64,000 nt of DNA from Bradymonas sediminis (GCF_003258315.1 NZ_CP030032.1:1650001-1714000), one strand, 5' to 3'; shown: positions 45,895 to 55,236, counted from the first letter of the stretch. Translations and numbers: made by a program. Notes: generated by a model from the letters alone, not told the origin.

Positions 45895-46849
45895 GCTGGG
45901 GTTGTGCGATGGGGTAGTCGCCGCGCGACCATTCGGCCCAGGAGCCGTCGTAATTCTTGGGCTCTTCGCCGAGCCAGCGCAGCAGGCCGTAGATCACCGT
46001 GGAGCGGGTGCCGGTCTGGCAATAGGCGACCACGACGGCGCCTTCTTTTAGGAAGCCCGCGGCTTCGAATTCAGCGCGGATCTCTTCTTTGGGGCGAAGG
46101 TTGTCGTTCTCGTCGAAGACATTCTCCCAATAATACCAGATGGCGCCGGGGATATTACCCTGACGAGGGTCATCCTGGTCGCCGGATTGACGCACCTCGG
46201 TGCCCTCAAACTCGGTCTCGCGGCGGGTGTCGATCAGGACGGCGTTTTCGTCGTCGATGGCGGCGCGGACTTCGTCGGCCGTTGCGATCGCGCTGGGGCG
46301 CTTGGCCAGGACGAAGTCGCCTTTCGTGATTTCGGGCGCGTCGGTCTCCGGGGTGAAGTTCAGCCCCGCCTCAAGGGCCGGGTAGCCGGGGGCGTACACG
46401 TAGACTTCGCCGTGGCCGTAGTATTCGAGGGTCCAGTGGAGTCGAAACGCGCCGGTGGAGCGCGGGCTGCCGTAGATGACGACCGGGCGGGCGTTGTCGA
46501 CGCCCAGGTCGCGCACCAGTTGCTGGGCCAGCGGAATGTCGGCGATCAAGATGCCGAAGTCGTCTTTCCACTCGCGCCCGCCGTTGTTGTGCACGGCGCC
46601 GGGATAGTGTCCCTGCTCGTATTCCTCGAGCTTGCGCACGTCGATGATGGTCGCGCCCTCGCCGGCGAGCTGCTCGAACTCGGCAAGTTCGATCACGACC
46701 TGTCCCTTCAGGGGCGCGGCGACCGCGTTTCGCTCTTCTTCGGGCCGGTCGTCGATGATCTCAAACGAGGAACCGCAGGCGCCGATGAAGCCGATGAGTA
46801 ATAATAATCCAAGCAGCGAGTATCCGAGGCGAAACCGTTTATTGTTCAT
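45875..46849 (-). CDS. Periplasmic lipoprotein sulfurtransferase (tandem rhodanese)
   Basis: A 324-residue lipoprotein (lipobox IGAC) with two rhodanese domains. The N-terminal one (IIDVRKLEEYEQGHYPGAVH...VVIYGSPRSTGAF) lacks the catalytic Cys; the C-terminal one has it in AYCQTGTRS. This is the normal division of labour in SseA/TST-type thiosulfate or mercaptopyruvate sulfurtransferases, but export as a lipoprotein is unusual. ATG 46849 is chosen because it gives a proper signal peptide. Close to the pentaheme cytochrome, it might work in periplasmic sulfur chemistry, which is inference. Confidence 0.88.
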   Translation of the reverse strand: MNNKRFRLGYSLLGLLLLIGFIGACGSSFEIIDDRPEEERNAVAAPLKGQVVIELAEFEQLAGEGATIIDVRKLEEYEQGHYPGAVHNNGGREWKDDFGILIADIPLAQQLVRDLGVDNARPVVIYGSPRSTGAFRLHWTLEYYGHGEVYVYAPGYPALEAGLNFTPETDAPEITKGDFVLAKRPSAIATADEVRAAIDDENAVLIDTRRETEFEGTEVRQSGDQDDPRQGNIPGAIWYYWENVFDENDNLRPKEEIRAEFEAAGFLKEGAVVVAYCQTGTRSTVIYGLLRWLGEEPKNYDGSWAEWSRGDYPIAQPQLENHSE

Positions 46850-47174
46850 TTTGAATCTCCATAGGGATTTTGCGACGAAATCCGCGCATTCGCGCGAAGG
46901 GCAGTGGGTCGATTGGGCGTAGAAGCCGAATCTAAGTACCGATTCAGTAATACCCATGTATTCCTACCTGTCAACTAGGGATTATCGCGGTGCCGGGGTT
47001 TTTGGTTCGCCGCGGGGGGGAGACTCTTCGCCATGCGCCCCAAGCCGCCGCGCCTCGGCGCGGCGGCTTGGGGCGCGGTTTTGTTGGCAAAAATCGGCGC
47101 CATGCGCTACACCTACGGGAACCAACGCACCCGGTTGCGCGAAAGACCAAGAGTTCCGACTTAACCAAAGGCAT
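46850..47174. other. Intergenic region with a perfect palindrome
   Basis: The region between the divergent rhodanese lipoprotein gene and the unknown gene at 47175 holds the perfect hairpin at 47035-47076 and no recognisable tRNA. No clear promoter is seen. Confidence 0.5.
47035..47076 (+). terminator. Perfect 20-base-arm hairpin with downstream T-run
   Basis: Arms at 47035-47054 and 47057-47076 are perfectly complementary, loop TC, followed by GGTTTTGTT. This has the form of a plus-strand terminator or attenuator, although no plus-strand gene is clear upstream of it. Confidence 0.6.
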
Positions 47175-47993
47175 GTGGTGTCGAGTCCCAAGAGACAGTC
47201 AGCGGGCATTTTAGCGGGGAACGAGGCGTTCCGGTATTTCTTGTGGCGCCAGCGCTCGCTCGCGGATGCGCTCAACGGGCATTTGCCCGAGTTATTGGCG
47301 ACCGATGGGCGACGCGTGCGCCGGATTTTCGCGGGGGATCGCTATCTATCGATGCAGGAATACGATGACGCAAAGAGCGCTTTAGAGATTGCAGAAATGG
47401 TCGAAGGCCGCGGCTCAGTCGGCGCGGGCTTGCGCGGGTACTCGATGTACGCCGAGCACGACTCGGTGGCCATTTGGAATTATGCGAACTCCGCCGAGCC
47501 GGCGTGGGTGGCGGTGCCTTTTGCGAAGTGGTCGGAGCGGGCGGCGTTCTTGGCTCAACTGCCCGGCTACGGCGAAGGAGTGGCGCGGCTGCGGCTGTGC
47601 GGCGGCGCGCGACTTCGCTGGGTCAGCGGGCGTCTGATGTTTGAAGCCGCGCTCGAGCAGCGAAATGACGGCTTTTATGATGATAAGACCACCCAGGACT
47701 TAATGGACCATCTGGTCGACATCCGCCTGGAGACTACGATTGAGAAGGGCGGCGCGGTGGCGCCCATACGCCTGGTTGGGCGCAATATACTGGGCGGTGA
47801 GATTCAGCGCACGGGCCCGCGCCGAGTCGAGACCGCCTGGGAGTTTAACTCGGCGATCTACGAGCAATTTCGCGATGACCCCAGCCTGCGGGCCTGGTTC
47901 GTGCTCACCTTTGATACGAGCCTCTTTTGCGTGCCGCAGCCGTGGCGCGATTGGTGGTTCGAGGTGGAGTTCCCGAGCAAGATTAATATGTGA
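47175..47993 (+). CDS. Protein of unknown function
   Basis: A protein of about 272 residues with no signal peptide or membrane segment. It has short motifs such as GDRYLSMQEYDDAKSALEIAEMVEG and WRDWWFEVEFPSKINM. No family is recognised. A longer open frame reaches 46956, but its first 73 residues are Arg/Pro/Cys-rich and overlie a strong hairpin, so I place the start at GTG 47175 or 47178. Both codon usage and the frame conservation look like a real gene. Confidence 0.6.
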   Translation: MVSSPKRQSAGILAGNEAFRYFLWRQRSLADALNGHLPELLATDGRRVRRIFAGDRYLSMQEYDDAKSALEIAEMVEGRGSVGAGLRGYSMYAEHDSVAIWNYANSAEPAWVAVPFAKWSERAAFLAQLPGYGEGVARLRLCGGARLRWVSGRLMFEAALEQRNDGFYDDKTTQDLMDHLVDIRLETTIEKGGAVAPIRLVGRNILGGEIQRTGPRRVETAWEFNSAIYEQFRDDPSLRAWFVLTFDTSLFCVPQPWRDWWFEVEFPSKINM

Positions 47994-48111
47994 GCACACT
48001 CGCCGCGACCATGCTAATTGCGAAGCGTCGCGATCTCGGGCACCCTGCGCGAGCGTTCGATTTTGAAAAACTCAATTCAATGATGATTTAACTTAGAGCT
48101 GGAGCCACTGC

Positions 48112-49506
48112 GTGAATCCCGATATTTTCCGAAAATACGATATTCGAGGCATCGCCGCGACCGACCTTTCTGACGAAGTGATCGCCAAGATCAGTCGCGC
48201 CTATGCGACCCGTTTGTTGCGCCTGAACGCCGACGCCAAGCCCGACGCGAAGTTGCGCGTGGCGGTGGGGCGCGACGCGCGCGGCTCGAGCGACCGGATA
48301 TTTGCGACCCTGGCCGAAGGCCTTCAGAGCGCGGGCATCGACGTCTTCGACCTGGGCATGGTGCCCACGCCGTTGGTCTATTTCTCCAGCCATATCCACG
48401 GCTATGACGGCGTGATTCAGATCACGGGCAGTCATAACCCGGCCGAATATAACGGCTGCAAGATGATGATGGGCAAGGAAACCCTGCACGGCGAGAGCAT
48501 CCAGGAGTTGCGCGAGCTCGCCGAGAGCGGCGACTTCGTGGTCGGCGGTGAGCGCGGCACGCTCAACGATCACGCGACGATTATCGAGGAGTATATCGAG
48601 TGGGTGCGCAAGGATATCACGCCGGGCAAGCGCAAGCTGAAGGTGGCGCTTGATAGCGGCAACGGCGCGGCCGGCGTAGTCGCCCCCGAGTTGGTTCGCC
48701 GGGTGTTTGGCGGCGAGGTTATCGAGCTGTATTCGGACCCCGATCCGGCGTTCCCGAACCATCATCCCGACCCGACGGTTGAAGAGAACCTGCAGGACCT
48801 GATCGAGGTGGTGCGCCGCGAGAAATGCGACCTCGGCGTCGCCTATGACGGCGACGGCGACCGCATCGGCGCAGTTGACGAGAAGGGCGATGTCATCTGG
48901 GGCGATAAATTGCTCATCATCCTGGGTCGCGCGCTGCTTAAAGCGACGCCCGGCGCCACGATTATTGGCGAGGTGAAATGCTCGCAGACCCTCTTCGATG
49001 ATATCGAGGCCCGGGGCGGCACGCCGGTGATGGCCCAGGTCGGACATAGCCTGATTAAGGCGAAGATCATCGAGACCGACGCCGAGTTGGCCGGTGAGAT
49101 GAGCGGGCATATCTTCTTCAACGACCGCTTCTTCGGCTTTGACGACGCGCTCTATACGACCTGCCGCGCGATGGAGATTTTGTCGGCCACCGACGCGCCG
49201 TTCTCCTCGCTGCTCGACGGTGTCCCTGAGACCTTCGCGACGCCCGAGATTCGCATGGATTGCGACGAGCAATTGAAGTTCAAGATCCCGGGCGTCGTCG
49301 CCGATCATTTCAGCGCGGACCACGACGTCATCACCATCGACGGCGTGCGGGTGAAATTCGAAAACGGCTGGGGATTGGTGCGGGCTTCGAATACCCAGCC
49401 CGTGTTGGTGCTGCGCGTCGAGGCCGAATCGGAGGCCGACCGCGACGCGTATTTGAAGCTTATCGAAGACGCGATCAACGCGGCGCGCGACCAGTTGGCG
49501 GGTTGA
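48112..49506 (+). CDS. Phosphomannomutase/phosphoglucomutase
   Basis: A 464-residue alpha-D-phosphohexomutase of the AlgC/ManB type. The four loops are intact: ITGSHNPAEYNG (active phosphoserine), YDGDGDRIG (Mg2+), GEMSGHIFF (sugar binding), and RASNTQPVL (phosphate binding). It converts mannose-6-P or glucose-6-P to the 1-phosphates used for LPS and exopolysaccharide precursors. The start is GTG 48112 with GGAG at about 48101. It is monocistronic. Confidence 0.94.
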   Translation: MNPDIFRKYDIRGIAATDLSDEVIAKISRAYATRLLRLNADAKPDAKLRVAVGRDARGSSDRIFATLAEGLQSAGIDVFDLGMVPTPLVYFSSHIHGYDGVIQITGSHNPAEYNGCKMMMGKETLHGESIQELRELAESGDFVVGGERGTLNDHATIIEEYIEWVRKDITPGKRKLKVALDSGNGAAGVVAPELVRRVFGGEVIELYSDPDPAFPNHHPDPTVEENLQDLIEVVRREKCDLGVAYDGDGDRIGAVDEKGDVIWGDKLLIILGRALLKATPGATIIGEVKCSQTLFDDIEARGGTPVMAQVGHSLIKAKIIETDAELAGEMSGHIFFNDRFFGFDDALYTTCRAMEILSATDAPFSSLLDGVPETFATPEIRMDCDEQLKFKIPGVVADHFSADHDVITIDGVRVKFENGWGLVRASNTQPVLVLRVEAESEADRDAYLKLIEDAINAARDQLAG

Positions 49507-49574
49507 CCTTGGAGTAATGGGCGGCGCTCGCGAGGGCGCCGCCTGATGGAGCCTCGCCCAGGCTCAGCGGCGCT

Positions 49575-50414
49575 CTAGATGCCCCAGGGGGCGGTGCGCT
49601 GCTCGCGCAACTCGACCAGCAGCGCGGCCGTCTCGAGCACCAGCGGGTGGAGGTGCGAGGCGTTTCGCACCTGGCGCAATTTCTCGATGCTCAGCGTCGG
49701 CAAAAGCTTGAGCGCCAGGCCGGTGCTCGCGTAGGGATTCATGACCAGCGTATGGCGCACAGACTGGCGAAGATACCAGTCCTTATGCAGCGCGATTTCG
49801 CGCAATACTTCCGGCACATTGGGGCGGCTTGAGGCGATGTAGATCACATCTGCTTCGCGCAGATTGCGGTTTTGGAGCAATTGCTCCACCACCAGGCGAT
49901 TGGGGTCTCGAAGCAGCTTCTCGATGATATTTCGGTTATTTCCGCGCGCCAACGACCGCCGCTCACCGAGGGTGACCTCGCGGCCGAGTTTGAGGTCAGG
50001 CGCGGCCAATTGGCGGCCCTTGATGAGCTTTTGGTGCGGCGGAGGGTCGCGCAAAATCGCCAAAATCGCACGACGTTCGTCGTGGTAGGCGCATTCGAAG
50101 ACCGATTTTATTAGATTATAATGATCGTCGACGCGCTCGCGAATCAGCCAGCGCGAGCAGGCCATCATGGCGTCGACCTCTGCGTTCTTTCCCCAGAGGG
50201 CGCCGCGCATGAGCTGGTCGATCCACCAGGCGACCTCGCGGGGCGGCCGGGCCTCGAGCGTTGCGCCCAGCGCGGCCACGCGCATATCGAGCTCCGGCAG
50301 GTTGCTGATGGTGCGCAGGCTCGCCTGAAAGGCTTGCTGGAGCGCGTCGACGTCGGCGTTGCTCGCGTCATGCCCCGGCGTGGCGCCGGGGCGGTCGGTG
50401 GGTTGATCGGTCAT
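49575..50414 (-). CDS. Helical-repeat protein of unknown function
   Basis: A 279-residue cytoplasmic protein, mostly alpha-helical and Leu/Arg-rich, with HEAT-like segments (LLRDPNRLVVEQLLQNRNL, EVLREIALHKDWYLRQSVRHTL, LALKLLPTLSIEKLRQVRNAS). No enzyme motif is visible. It starts 48 bases after the zinc-ribbon/DUF3426 gene on the same strand, so both are probably in one operon. Confidence 0.7.
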   Translation of the reverse strand: MTDQPTDRPGATPGHDASNADVDALQQAFQASLRTISNLPELDMRVAALGATLEARPPREVAWWIDQLMRGALWGKNAEVDAMMACSRWLIRERVDDHYNLIKSVFECAYHDERRAILAILRDPPPHQKLIKGRQLAAPDLKLGREVTLGERRSLARGNNRNIIEKLLRDPNRLVVEQLLQNRNLREADVIYIASSRPNVPEVLREIALHKDWYLRQSVRHTLVMNPYASTGLALKLLPTLSIEKLRQVRNASHLHPLVLETAALLVELREQRTAPWGI

Positions 50415-50462
50415 GGTGTCGCAATCGGGGCTCGATACCGGTGAGTACGGCTAAACCTGCGA

Positions 50463-52175
50463 TCAGGGCGTCTTTGAGGCAACTTCAACGCGGTAGGAAA
50501 CATCGGCGCGCTCCAGCACCTCGGGGGCGAGTTCGTCGAAGACCAGGCTGAAGGGCTGACTCGAATGGCCGGGTAATTGCGCCGACTCGCTCGGCAGGAG
50601 CGCCGACGGCGATTCGGCTTCGGCCAGGGCCGACTGCTGGACCCTCGCGCCCAAGAGAGCCGTGGTCTGGGCGATGATCCGCTCCTGATTGTCGTAGAGA
50701 ATCGCGCGCAGCTCAACCTTCGCGAAATTGTCACCGGTGGTGTTTTTAGCGGTGCCTCGAACCAGGACAACGGTATTCTTCTTTGCGCGCTCAACTGGTT
50801 GGGCGAAGACGCCCTCGACGCGAATCGGGTTCTCCGGCGCGGCGACCACCTGCGGCGCGACGCTGGGTTTCCATTCCGTGCGCGGCGTAAACTCGGCGCC
50901 CTGGAACGCGACCTCGAGCATATGCGGGAAGCGCTTGAAGTCTAAGAACCCGCCGCTAAGAGCGGCGACCACGCCGAAAAATCCGATCATGACCACCAGT
51001 AGGATGAGCACGAAGTTCGCGGCCTTCTGCGGGCCGCCGCCGCCGATGGTATGCGGGGCAATCGGCTCATCAAAATCCTCGGGCTCCCAGGCCGGCGCCG
51101 GACGTGCTTTCTTGGTCGCGGCCGCTGGTTTGGGCGCCTCTGCCTGTGGGGTGGAGGCAGCGGCCGGCGCTGGCGCGCGCGCGGGCGCCGCCGCAGGGCG
51201 GGGGGCTTCGGCGGCAGGCGCGGTCACGATGCCGCGCTCCGGGTCGAAGGTCGGCCCACCCTGGCCGAAGCTCGGGTCGACCATATCCTCGGGGCGGTAG
51301 GTCTGGCTGCCTGCGTGAAACGGCGAGGCGCCTGCTTCTGCGCCGAGCACGGCGGCTTGGGCGGCGGCCGATGCTGCGCCGTCGGGTTCGGTCTGCACCT
51401 GCGGTCCAGCGCTGGCCTGCGGCGGGGCAAACGCGATCTTCTGGTCGAGCACGGTGTCTTCGGCCTGCTCTTCGCTTGAGGCCTCCGCCGCAGCCGGCGC
51501 GTCGGCCTCCGCGGCGCCATCGTCAGCGAATGCGCCGGCGAAGGGGTCCTCTTCGGGGATCAGCGCCTCTTGCTGGGCGCTTTCGCCCTCGCCCTCGAAG
51601 GCGCCCGCGAAGGGGTCTTCGTCTTCGGCGTCGACGTCCATCACGCGCGTGGCCTCTTCGGCCCAGCCGAGGTCTTCGTCTTCGGCGGGGGTGTCGGGGG
51701 CGACCCGGATCCCCAGGGAGGTTGCGTCATTCGGCTTCAGGTCGAGGTTGGCGTGCGGAAATGGGTTATAATCCGACGACGCGCTCTTGGAGAGCTTCTG
51801 GGACAATTTCGACGCGAGGCTGGAGCCCCCGGGCTTGGGCAGGGCGGCGGCGGGCATGCCAAATTGCGTCTTATTTGGGCTGGCTTCACCGTCATCGTCA
51901 CCGTCGGCGTCCGACACTCCGGATGCCTCGGTGAATCCGGGCACCGCCGGCTCGGGGCTGTCGGCGTCCGCCGCGTCCGCCGACGCCGCGGCCTTCGTCT
52001 CGAGATTCTGCTCCCGGTCGGAGTCGGTAAGGAAGATATCAGCTTCCCCGGACTCACCGAGGCGGAAGTGAAAGACGTGGCTGCATTTCGAGCAGCGCAG
52101 CTTCACCGGTTTCTCAGTGACTTTATTGTCGGGGAGGTTAAACCCTGTCGAACATTCCGGACACCGGACAATCAT
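50463..52175 (-). CDS. Zinc-ribbon (MJ0042-type) protein with DUF3426 domain
   Basis: A 570-residue protein. The N-terminus is a zinc ribbon (CPECSTGFNLP...LRCSKCSHVF) of the MJ0042 family. A long Ala/Glu/Asp/Pro-rich linker follows, then a transmembrane segment (NFVLILLVVMIGFFGVVAALSGGFL) and a C-terminal DUF3426 domain (VRGTAKNTTGDNFAKVELRAILYD). This domain pair is typical of delta-proteobacterial membrane proteins of unknown role. It is transcribed towards the helical protein gene. Confidence 0.88.
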   Translation of the reverse strand: MIVRCPECSTGFNLPDNKVTEKPVKLRCSKCSHVFHFRLGESGEADIFLTDSDREQNLETKAAASADAADADSPEPAVPGFTEASGVSDADGDDDGEASPNKTQFGMPAAALPKPGGSSLASKLSQKLSKSASSDYNPFPHANLDLKPNDATSLGIRVAPDTPAEDEDLGWAEEATRVMDVDAEDEDPFAGAFEGEGESAQQEALIPEEDPFAGAFADDGAAEADAPAAAEASSEEQAEDTVLDQKIAFAPPQASAGPQVQTEPDGAASAAAQAAVLGAEAGASPFHAGSQTYRPEDMVDPSFGQGGPTFDPERGIVTAPAAEAPRPAAAPARAPAPAAASTPQAEAPKPAAATKKARPAPAWEPEDFDEPIAPHTIGGGGPQKAANFVLILLVVMIGFFGVVAALSGGFLDFKRFPHMLEVAFQGAEFTPRTEWKPSVAPQVVAAPENPIRVEGVFAQPVERAKKNTVVLVRGTAKNTTGDNFAKVELRAILYDNQERIIAQTTALLGARVQQSALAEAESPSALLPSESAQLPGHSSQPFSLVFDELAPEVLERADVSYRVEVASKTP

Positions 52176-52330
52176 AGGATGACCTTGGCATGCAGTGTGG
52201 CTTGTCTGAAATTGGACATTTTATGGCAAAAGAGTTGGCTCTAGCCACTCTACTATTGAAATGCCTATTTTTCCAAGCGTGGTTCTGATTTTGCCAGGGG
52301 AGGCGCGAGCGCGTGCGCGGCGCGCTCAGC

Positions 52331-52354
52331 AAACGGCCGGGGCGGCCGTTTTTA
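52331..52354 (-). terminator. Short hairpin at the phaR stop
   Basis: AAACGGCC and GGCCGTTT pair around a five-base loop directly after the stop codon. The minus-strand U-run is very short, so this is tentative. Confidence 0.3.
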
Positions 52355-52927
52355 GGGGAGGTTGCGGAAGGGGTCTGAGCTAATTTGCGCGCCGCCGGAG
52401 CGCTGGGCGCGGACTTCGCGCTCGAGGCGGTCGATTTGCGACTGCATCGTGCTCATGCGGGTCTGCATCTGGCGCATTTCGCGCTTCATCTCGGGGATGT
52501 GGGTGATCTGGTCGACGGCGTCGCGCAGGCGATCATCGATGCGCACCTGCATCTCATCGATCGAGCGTTGGGTGGAGTCGACGAAGTCGCGCACCGCTTT
52601 GCTGCCCTCTTCGATGGCTTCTGCTTTTCGGCGGAATTCTTCGCGAAACTGGCTCACCGGCGACTGCAGTCGGTTGATGAACTCCTCGCCCGATTGGATG
52701 ATGCCGCGCAGCGTGTTCAGCGGGAGTCCGTCCGGGCGAGTCTTCTCGTGCTCGAAGATGATATGGGCGAGGGTGGCCTTGGTGATATCCTCCCCGGAGG
52801 TGTTGTCGACGATGCGCAGGTCTTCTCCCCCGCGCACCAGGGCCTCGATCTGCTCCAGGGTGATATAGGTACTCTGATCGGTGTCGTAGAGTTTGCGGTT
52901 CGGATAGCGCTTGATGATTCGGGTCAT
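52352..52927 (-). CDS. phaR: PhaR-type polyhydroxyalkanoate synthesis regulator
   Basis: A 191-residue DNA-binding regulator beginning RIIKRYPNRKLYDT, the PHB/PHA accumulation regulator N-terminal signature, with LRIVDNTSGEDITKATLAHIIFE following. The C-terminal half is a coiled coil (KREMRQMQTRMSTMQSQIDRLEREV). PhaR represses phasin and PHA genes until polymer granules titrate it. No PHA synthase gene is near, so the target is elsewhere. Confidence 0.93.
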   Translation of the reverse strand: MTRIIKRYPNRKLYDTDQSTYITLEQIEALVRGGEDLRIVDNTSGEDITKATLAHIIFEHEKTRPDGLPLNTLRGIIQSGEEFINRLQSPVSQFREEFRRKAEAIEEGSKAVRDFVDSTQRSIDEMQVRIDDRLRDAVDQITHIPEMKREMRQMQTRMSTMQSQIDRLEREVRAQRSGGAQISSDPFRNLP

Positions 52928-52963
52928 AGTGTGTCCGGACGCCGGCGTGCTTGAGGAGCCGCC

Positions 52964-53848
52964 TTAAAAGTCCACGCCCGCCGCCAGGGTTCCCTGAGTG
53001 ACGTTATCGGCGTAGACGCCTTCCAGCGTGAAGCTCATGATCCAAACATTGAGGCGAACGCCGCCGAAGAAGCGGTTGACCGCCTGCGACTTCTGCTCGA
53101 AGACGAACTCGGGGGAGAAGGTCTCTCCGCCGCTCGTGTCGAATTGCGGCGGACGGGTGTCTTGCGGATAGGCGTTGAGGACCCGGCTCGACGAGATGAT
53201 GTGGAGCTGCTGGTAGCCCAGGTAAGGGGTCAGCGACATCACGTTGGCGACGTTAAACGCTTTGGACATCGAGATGTCCCAGCCTGCGGTGATGAGGTTG
53301 AGGTCCTGCGAGCCCAGCAAGGTGTTCACGGTGCCGCGCACGGCGACGTCGGGGAAATAATAGAAGCCTTCGTTGAGGGCCCACTTGACCTGGGCGCCGA
53401 CGTCGAACATCTCGCTGGCGAAGAGGTAGGAGAGGTCGGTGCCGACTTCAAAAGAGAAGGGCAGGCCCTTGCGAATCTGAAGGTGACCGGTGAAGAGCGA
53501 GGACTCCGGGTTACGATCCTGGACGCCGGTCTGCCAATAATCGGCCTCGTTATCGATAAACGAAAGGCTCGTCATCAGGTTGATGGCAAATCCGGCCTCA
53601 CCAAGCGTCTCGGCCGGGGCGCTGAAGCGCGGCGCGAAGACTTGGCCGAGATCGCGGGTGAGGTTGCGGAATCCTTCCTCGTCTTTGACCGCATAGCCGC
53701 AGGCGTTGGCGCATGTTTCGCTGGTTTGAACGAATTGGCCGAAGCGCGTCAGGACCAGGTCGTTCTCGCCGGCTTGTGCCGGGAGCGCCGATAACATTGC
53801 GGTTGCGACAACCAGACCAGCCAACACAGATTTCATCTTAGCCTTCAT
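52964..53848 (-). CDS. Exported probable outer-membrane protein
   Basis: A 294-residue protein with a signal peptide (LSALPAQAGEND). Its mature part is composed of strand-like segments with aromatic and Gly residues (GFYYFPDVAVRGTVNTLLGSQ, GGVRLNVWIMSFTLEGVYADN) and ends GVDF with a C-terminal Phe, as outer-membrane barrels do. The function is unknown. ATG 53848 or 53836 starts a normal signal peptide; the frame extends to 53878. Confidence 0.75.
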   Translation of the reverse strand: MKAKMKSVLAGLVVATAMLSALPAQAGENDLVLTRFGQFVQTSETCANACGYAVKDEEGFRNLTRDLGQVFAPRFSAPAETLGEAGFAINLMTSLSFIDNEADYWQTGVQDRNPESSLFTGHLQIRKGLPFSFEVGTDLSYLFASEMFDVGAQVKWALNEGFYYFPDVAVRGTVNTLLGSQDLNLITAGWDISMSKAFNVANVMSLTPYLGYQQLHIISSSRVLNAYPQDTRPPQFDTSGGETFSPEFVFEQKSQAVNRFFGGVRLNVWIMSFTLEGVYADNVTQGTLAAGVDF

Positions 53849-54296
53849 ATACAACCCTCGGGCTGTGGGCGACGCCACAGCGGATATATAAGCGTACAGT
53901 CATCAAAAATTTATTGGTATTCAAGCACTATAAGAAATTAGGCGAAGAAAGTCTTCGAATTTGTTCCATTCCGCGGCTCGCGCACGAAGCACATCGTGGC
54001 GCTCGTCATCCAACCTTACACAGCGTTGAATCCGCGTCAGCCCTAAAAACCGGACTTTAGGAAAAAACTTCCGTCTTGCTGGCGTCAATATTCTACAGAT
54101 CAACGGACCTATTTAATCGCAAAACGTCTAACAAGGAGCCAGGCCCACGTCAAGTTTGAGACGGGCGAACCCGCTGAAGCTTTCTTTACATATAATTATT
54201 GTGCTGGCATAATTTTCCTGTGGTAGCATAATTGATAGTTCGCGACGCGACGTCCGTCTGTTTGGCTCACTTTCCTCCCAACAAGATATATCGACC
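53849..54296. other. AT-rich intergenic region between divergent genes
   Basis: About 450 bases, noticeably AT-rich compared with the flanks. It holds the candidate promoter at 54185-54213 and a near-repeat of GCATAATT at 54207-54233. A small open frame at 53921-54103 (minus) has no coding signs. No RNA gene is seen. Confidence 0.55.
54185..54213 (+). promoter_or_regulatory. Sigma-70-like promoter of the alpha/beta hydrolase gene
   Basis: TTTACA at 54185-54190 and CATAAT at 54208-54213, spaced by 17 bases. The start would be near 54220, leaving a leader of about 75 bases. A second CATAAT lies at 54227. Confidence 0.6.
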
Positions 54297-55181
54297 GTGT
54301 TTTTAAATTACTCCGAAATTTCGAATCCGGTTCCTATTCGCTCCCTTTACCATCGCTGCGCGCACCATGGGCGGCCATTTCACTGGCTTGAGGCGGGTTG
54401 GGATAATGAGGAGACCATTGTGCTGCTGCACGGTTTTATGGCGCATTCGATCGCGTATCGTAAGATCGTGCCGAAATTGGCGGCGCACTACCGCGTGATT
54501 ATTCCGGATTTGCCGGCGCACGGGCGAGATTTGACGTTTCAGGCGGACACGGTGAAGCCTCAGGTGGCCTATATGGTGGAGTGGTTGGACACGTTGCTCG
54601 ATGCCGTGGCGAGCACCCAGCGCGGAGGCATCCGCCGGCGGGTGCACCTTGTGGGGCACTCGCTCAGCGCGCTCGTGGCGTTTATGTGGGCCAAAGACCC
54701 GGGGGCGATGGAGCGGGTGAAGTCATTGACGCTGGTGAGCCCGGGGGTGCGGCTTCCGCTGCCCGGTTGGACGCACCACGCGGTCGGGCGCATGCCGCTT
54801 CAGCTGGCGAAGTTTGGCGCATCCTCGCTTGGGATGCGCATGTACGAGCCGATTCAGTGGCGAAAGAGCCGCATGACCAGCTCGGAGGTCGCGTCTTATG
54901 TGGAGCCGTTTCGCGACCCGCAGCGCCTGAAGTTTATGCTGGACCTGGGGACGGATTTGGTGCGCGAGCCGGACCGTTTGGCCGGCGCGGAGAAGATTCG
55001 CCACCGCACCCTGGTCCTCTGGGGTGACCGCGACCACTTGATCCGTCGCAAGACGGTGAGCACCTTGCGCGCGGGGATTCCGGATGCGCAGATGGAGATT
55101 TTCCGCGGCGTCGGGCATTGTCCCATGGAGGACTCGCCTGACCACTTCCAGCGGGTGCTCGCGAATTTCGTCGCCCGCTAA
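54297..55181 (+). CDS. Alpha/beta hydrolase
   Basis: A 294-residue alpha/beta hydrolase. VLLHGFMAHS is the oxyanion region, VGHSLS carries the nucleophile Ser, VLWGDRDHLI the acid Asp, and GHCPMED the His. All triad parts are present. Substrate unknown; members act on esters, lipids or epoxides. GTG 54297 is the start; an alternative is a few codons later. It is preceded by a good promoter and followed by a terminator, so it is a single unit. Confidence 0.92.
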   Translation: MFLNYSEISNPVPIRSLYHRCAHHGRPFHWLEAGWDNEETIVLLHGFMAHSIAYRKIVPKLAAHYRVIIPDLPAHGRDLTFQADTVKPQVAYMVEWLDTLLDAVASTQRGGIRRRVHLVGHSLSALVAFMWAKDPGAMERVKSLTLVSPGVRLPLPGWTHHAVGRMPLQLAKFGASSLGMRMYEPIQWRKSRMTSSEVASYVEPFRDPQRLKFMLDLGTDLVREPDRLAGAEKIRHRTLVLWGDRDHLIRRKTVSTLRAGIPDAQMEIFRGVGHCPMEDSPDHFQRVLANFVAR

Positions 55182-55201
55182 TTAGAGTAGAGCACAAAAG
55201 A

Positions 55202-55236
55202 AAAGATGCGCCCGAACCATCGGGGGCATCTTTATT
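55202..55236 (+). terminator. Terminator after the alpha/beta hydrolase
   Basis: AAGATGC-G-CCCG pairs with CGGG-G-GCATCTT (one mismatch) around AACCAT, followed by TTTA. It lies about 20 bases after the stop. Confidence 0.75.

Noticed and set aside
48088-49323. A 411-codon minus-strand frame opposite the phosphohexomutase
   Set aside because: Shadow of the well-supported mutase gene, no family match.
49520-49543. GGCGGCGC...GCGCCGCC hairpin between the mutase and helical protein genes
   Set aside because: No T-run; may stop transcription but the evidence is too thin.
53921-54103. A 60-residue minus-strand open frame in the AT-rich intergenic region
   Set aside because: No ribosome site, no family, and sequence composition differs from coding genes.
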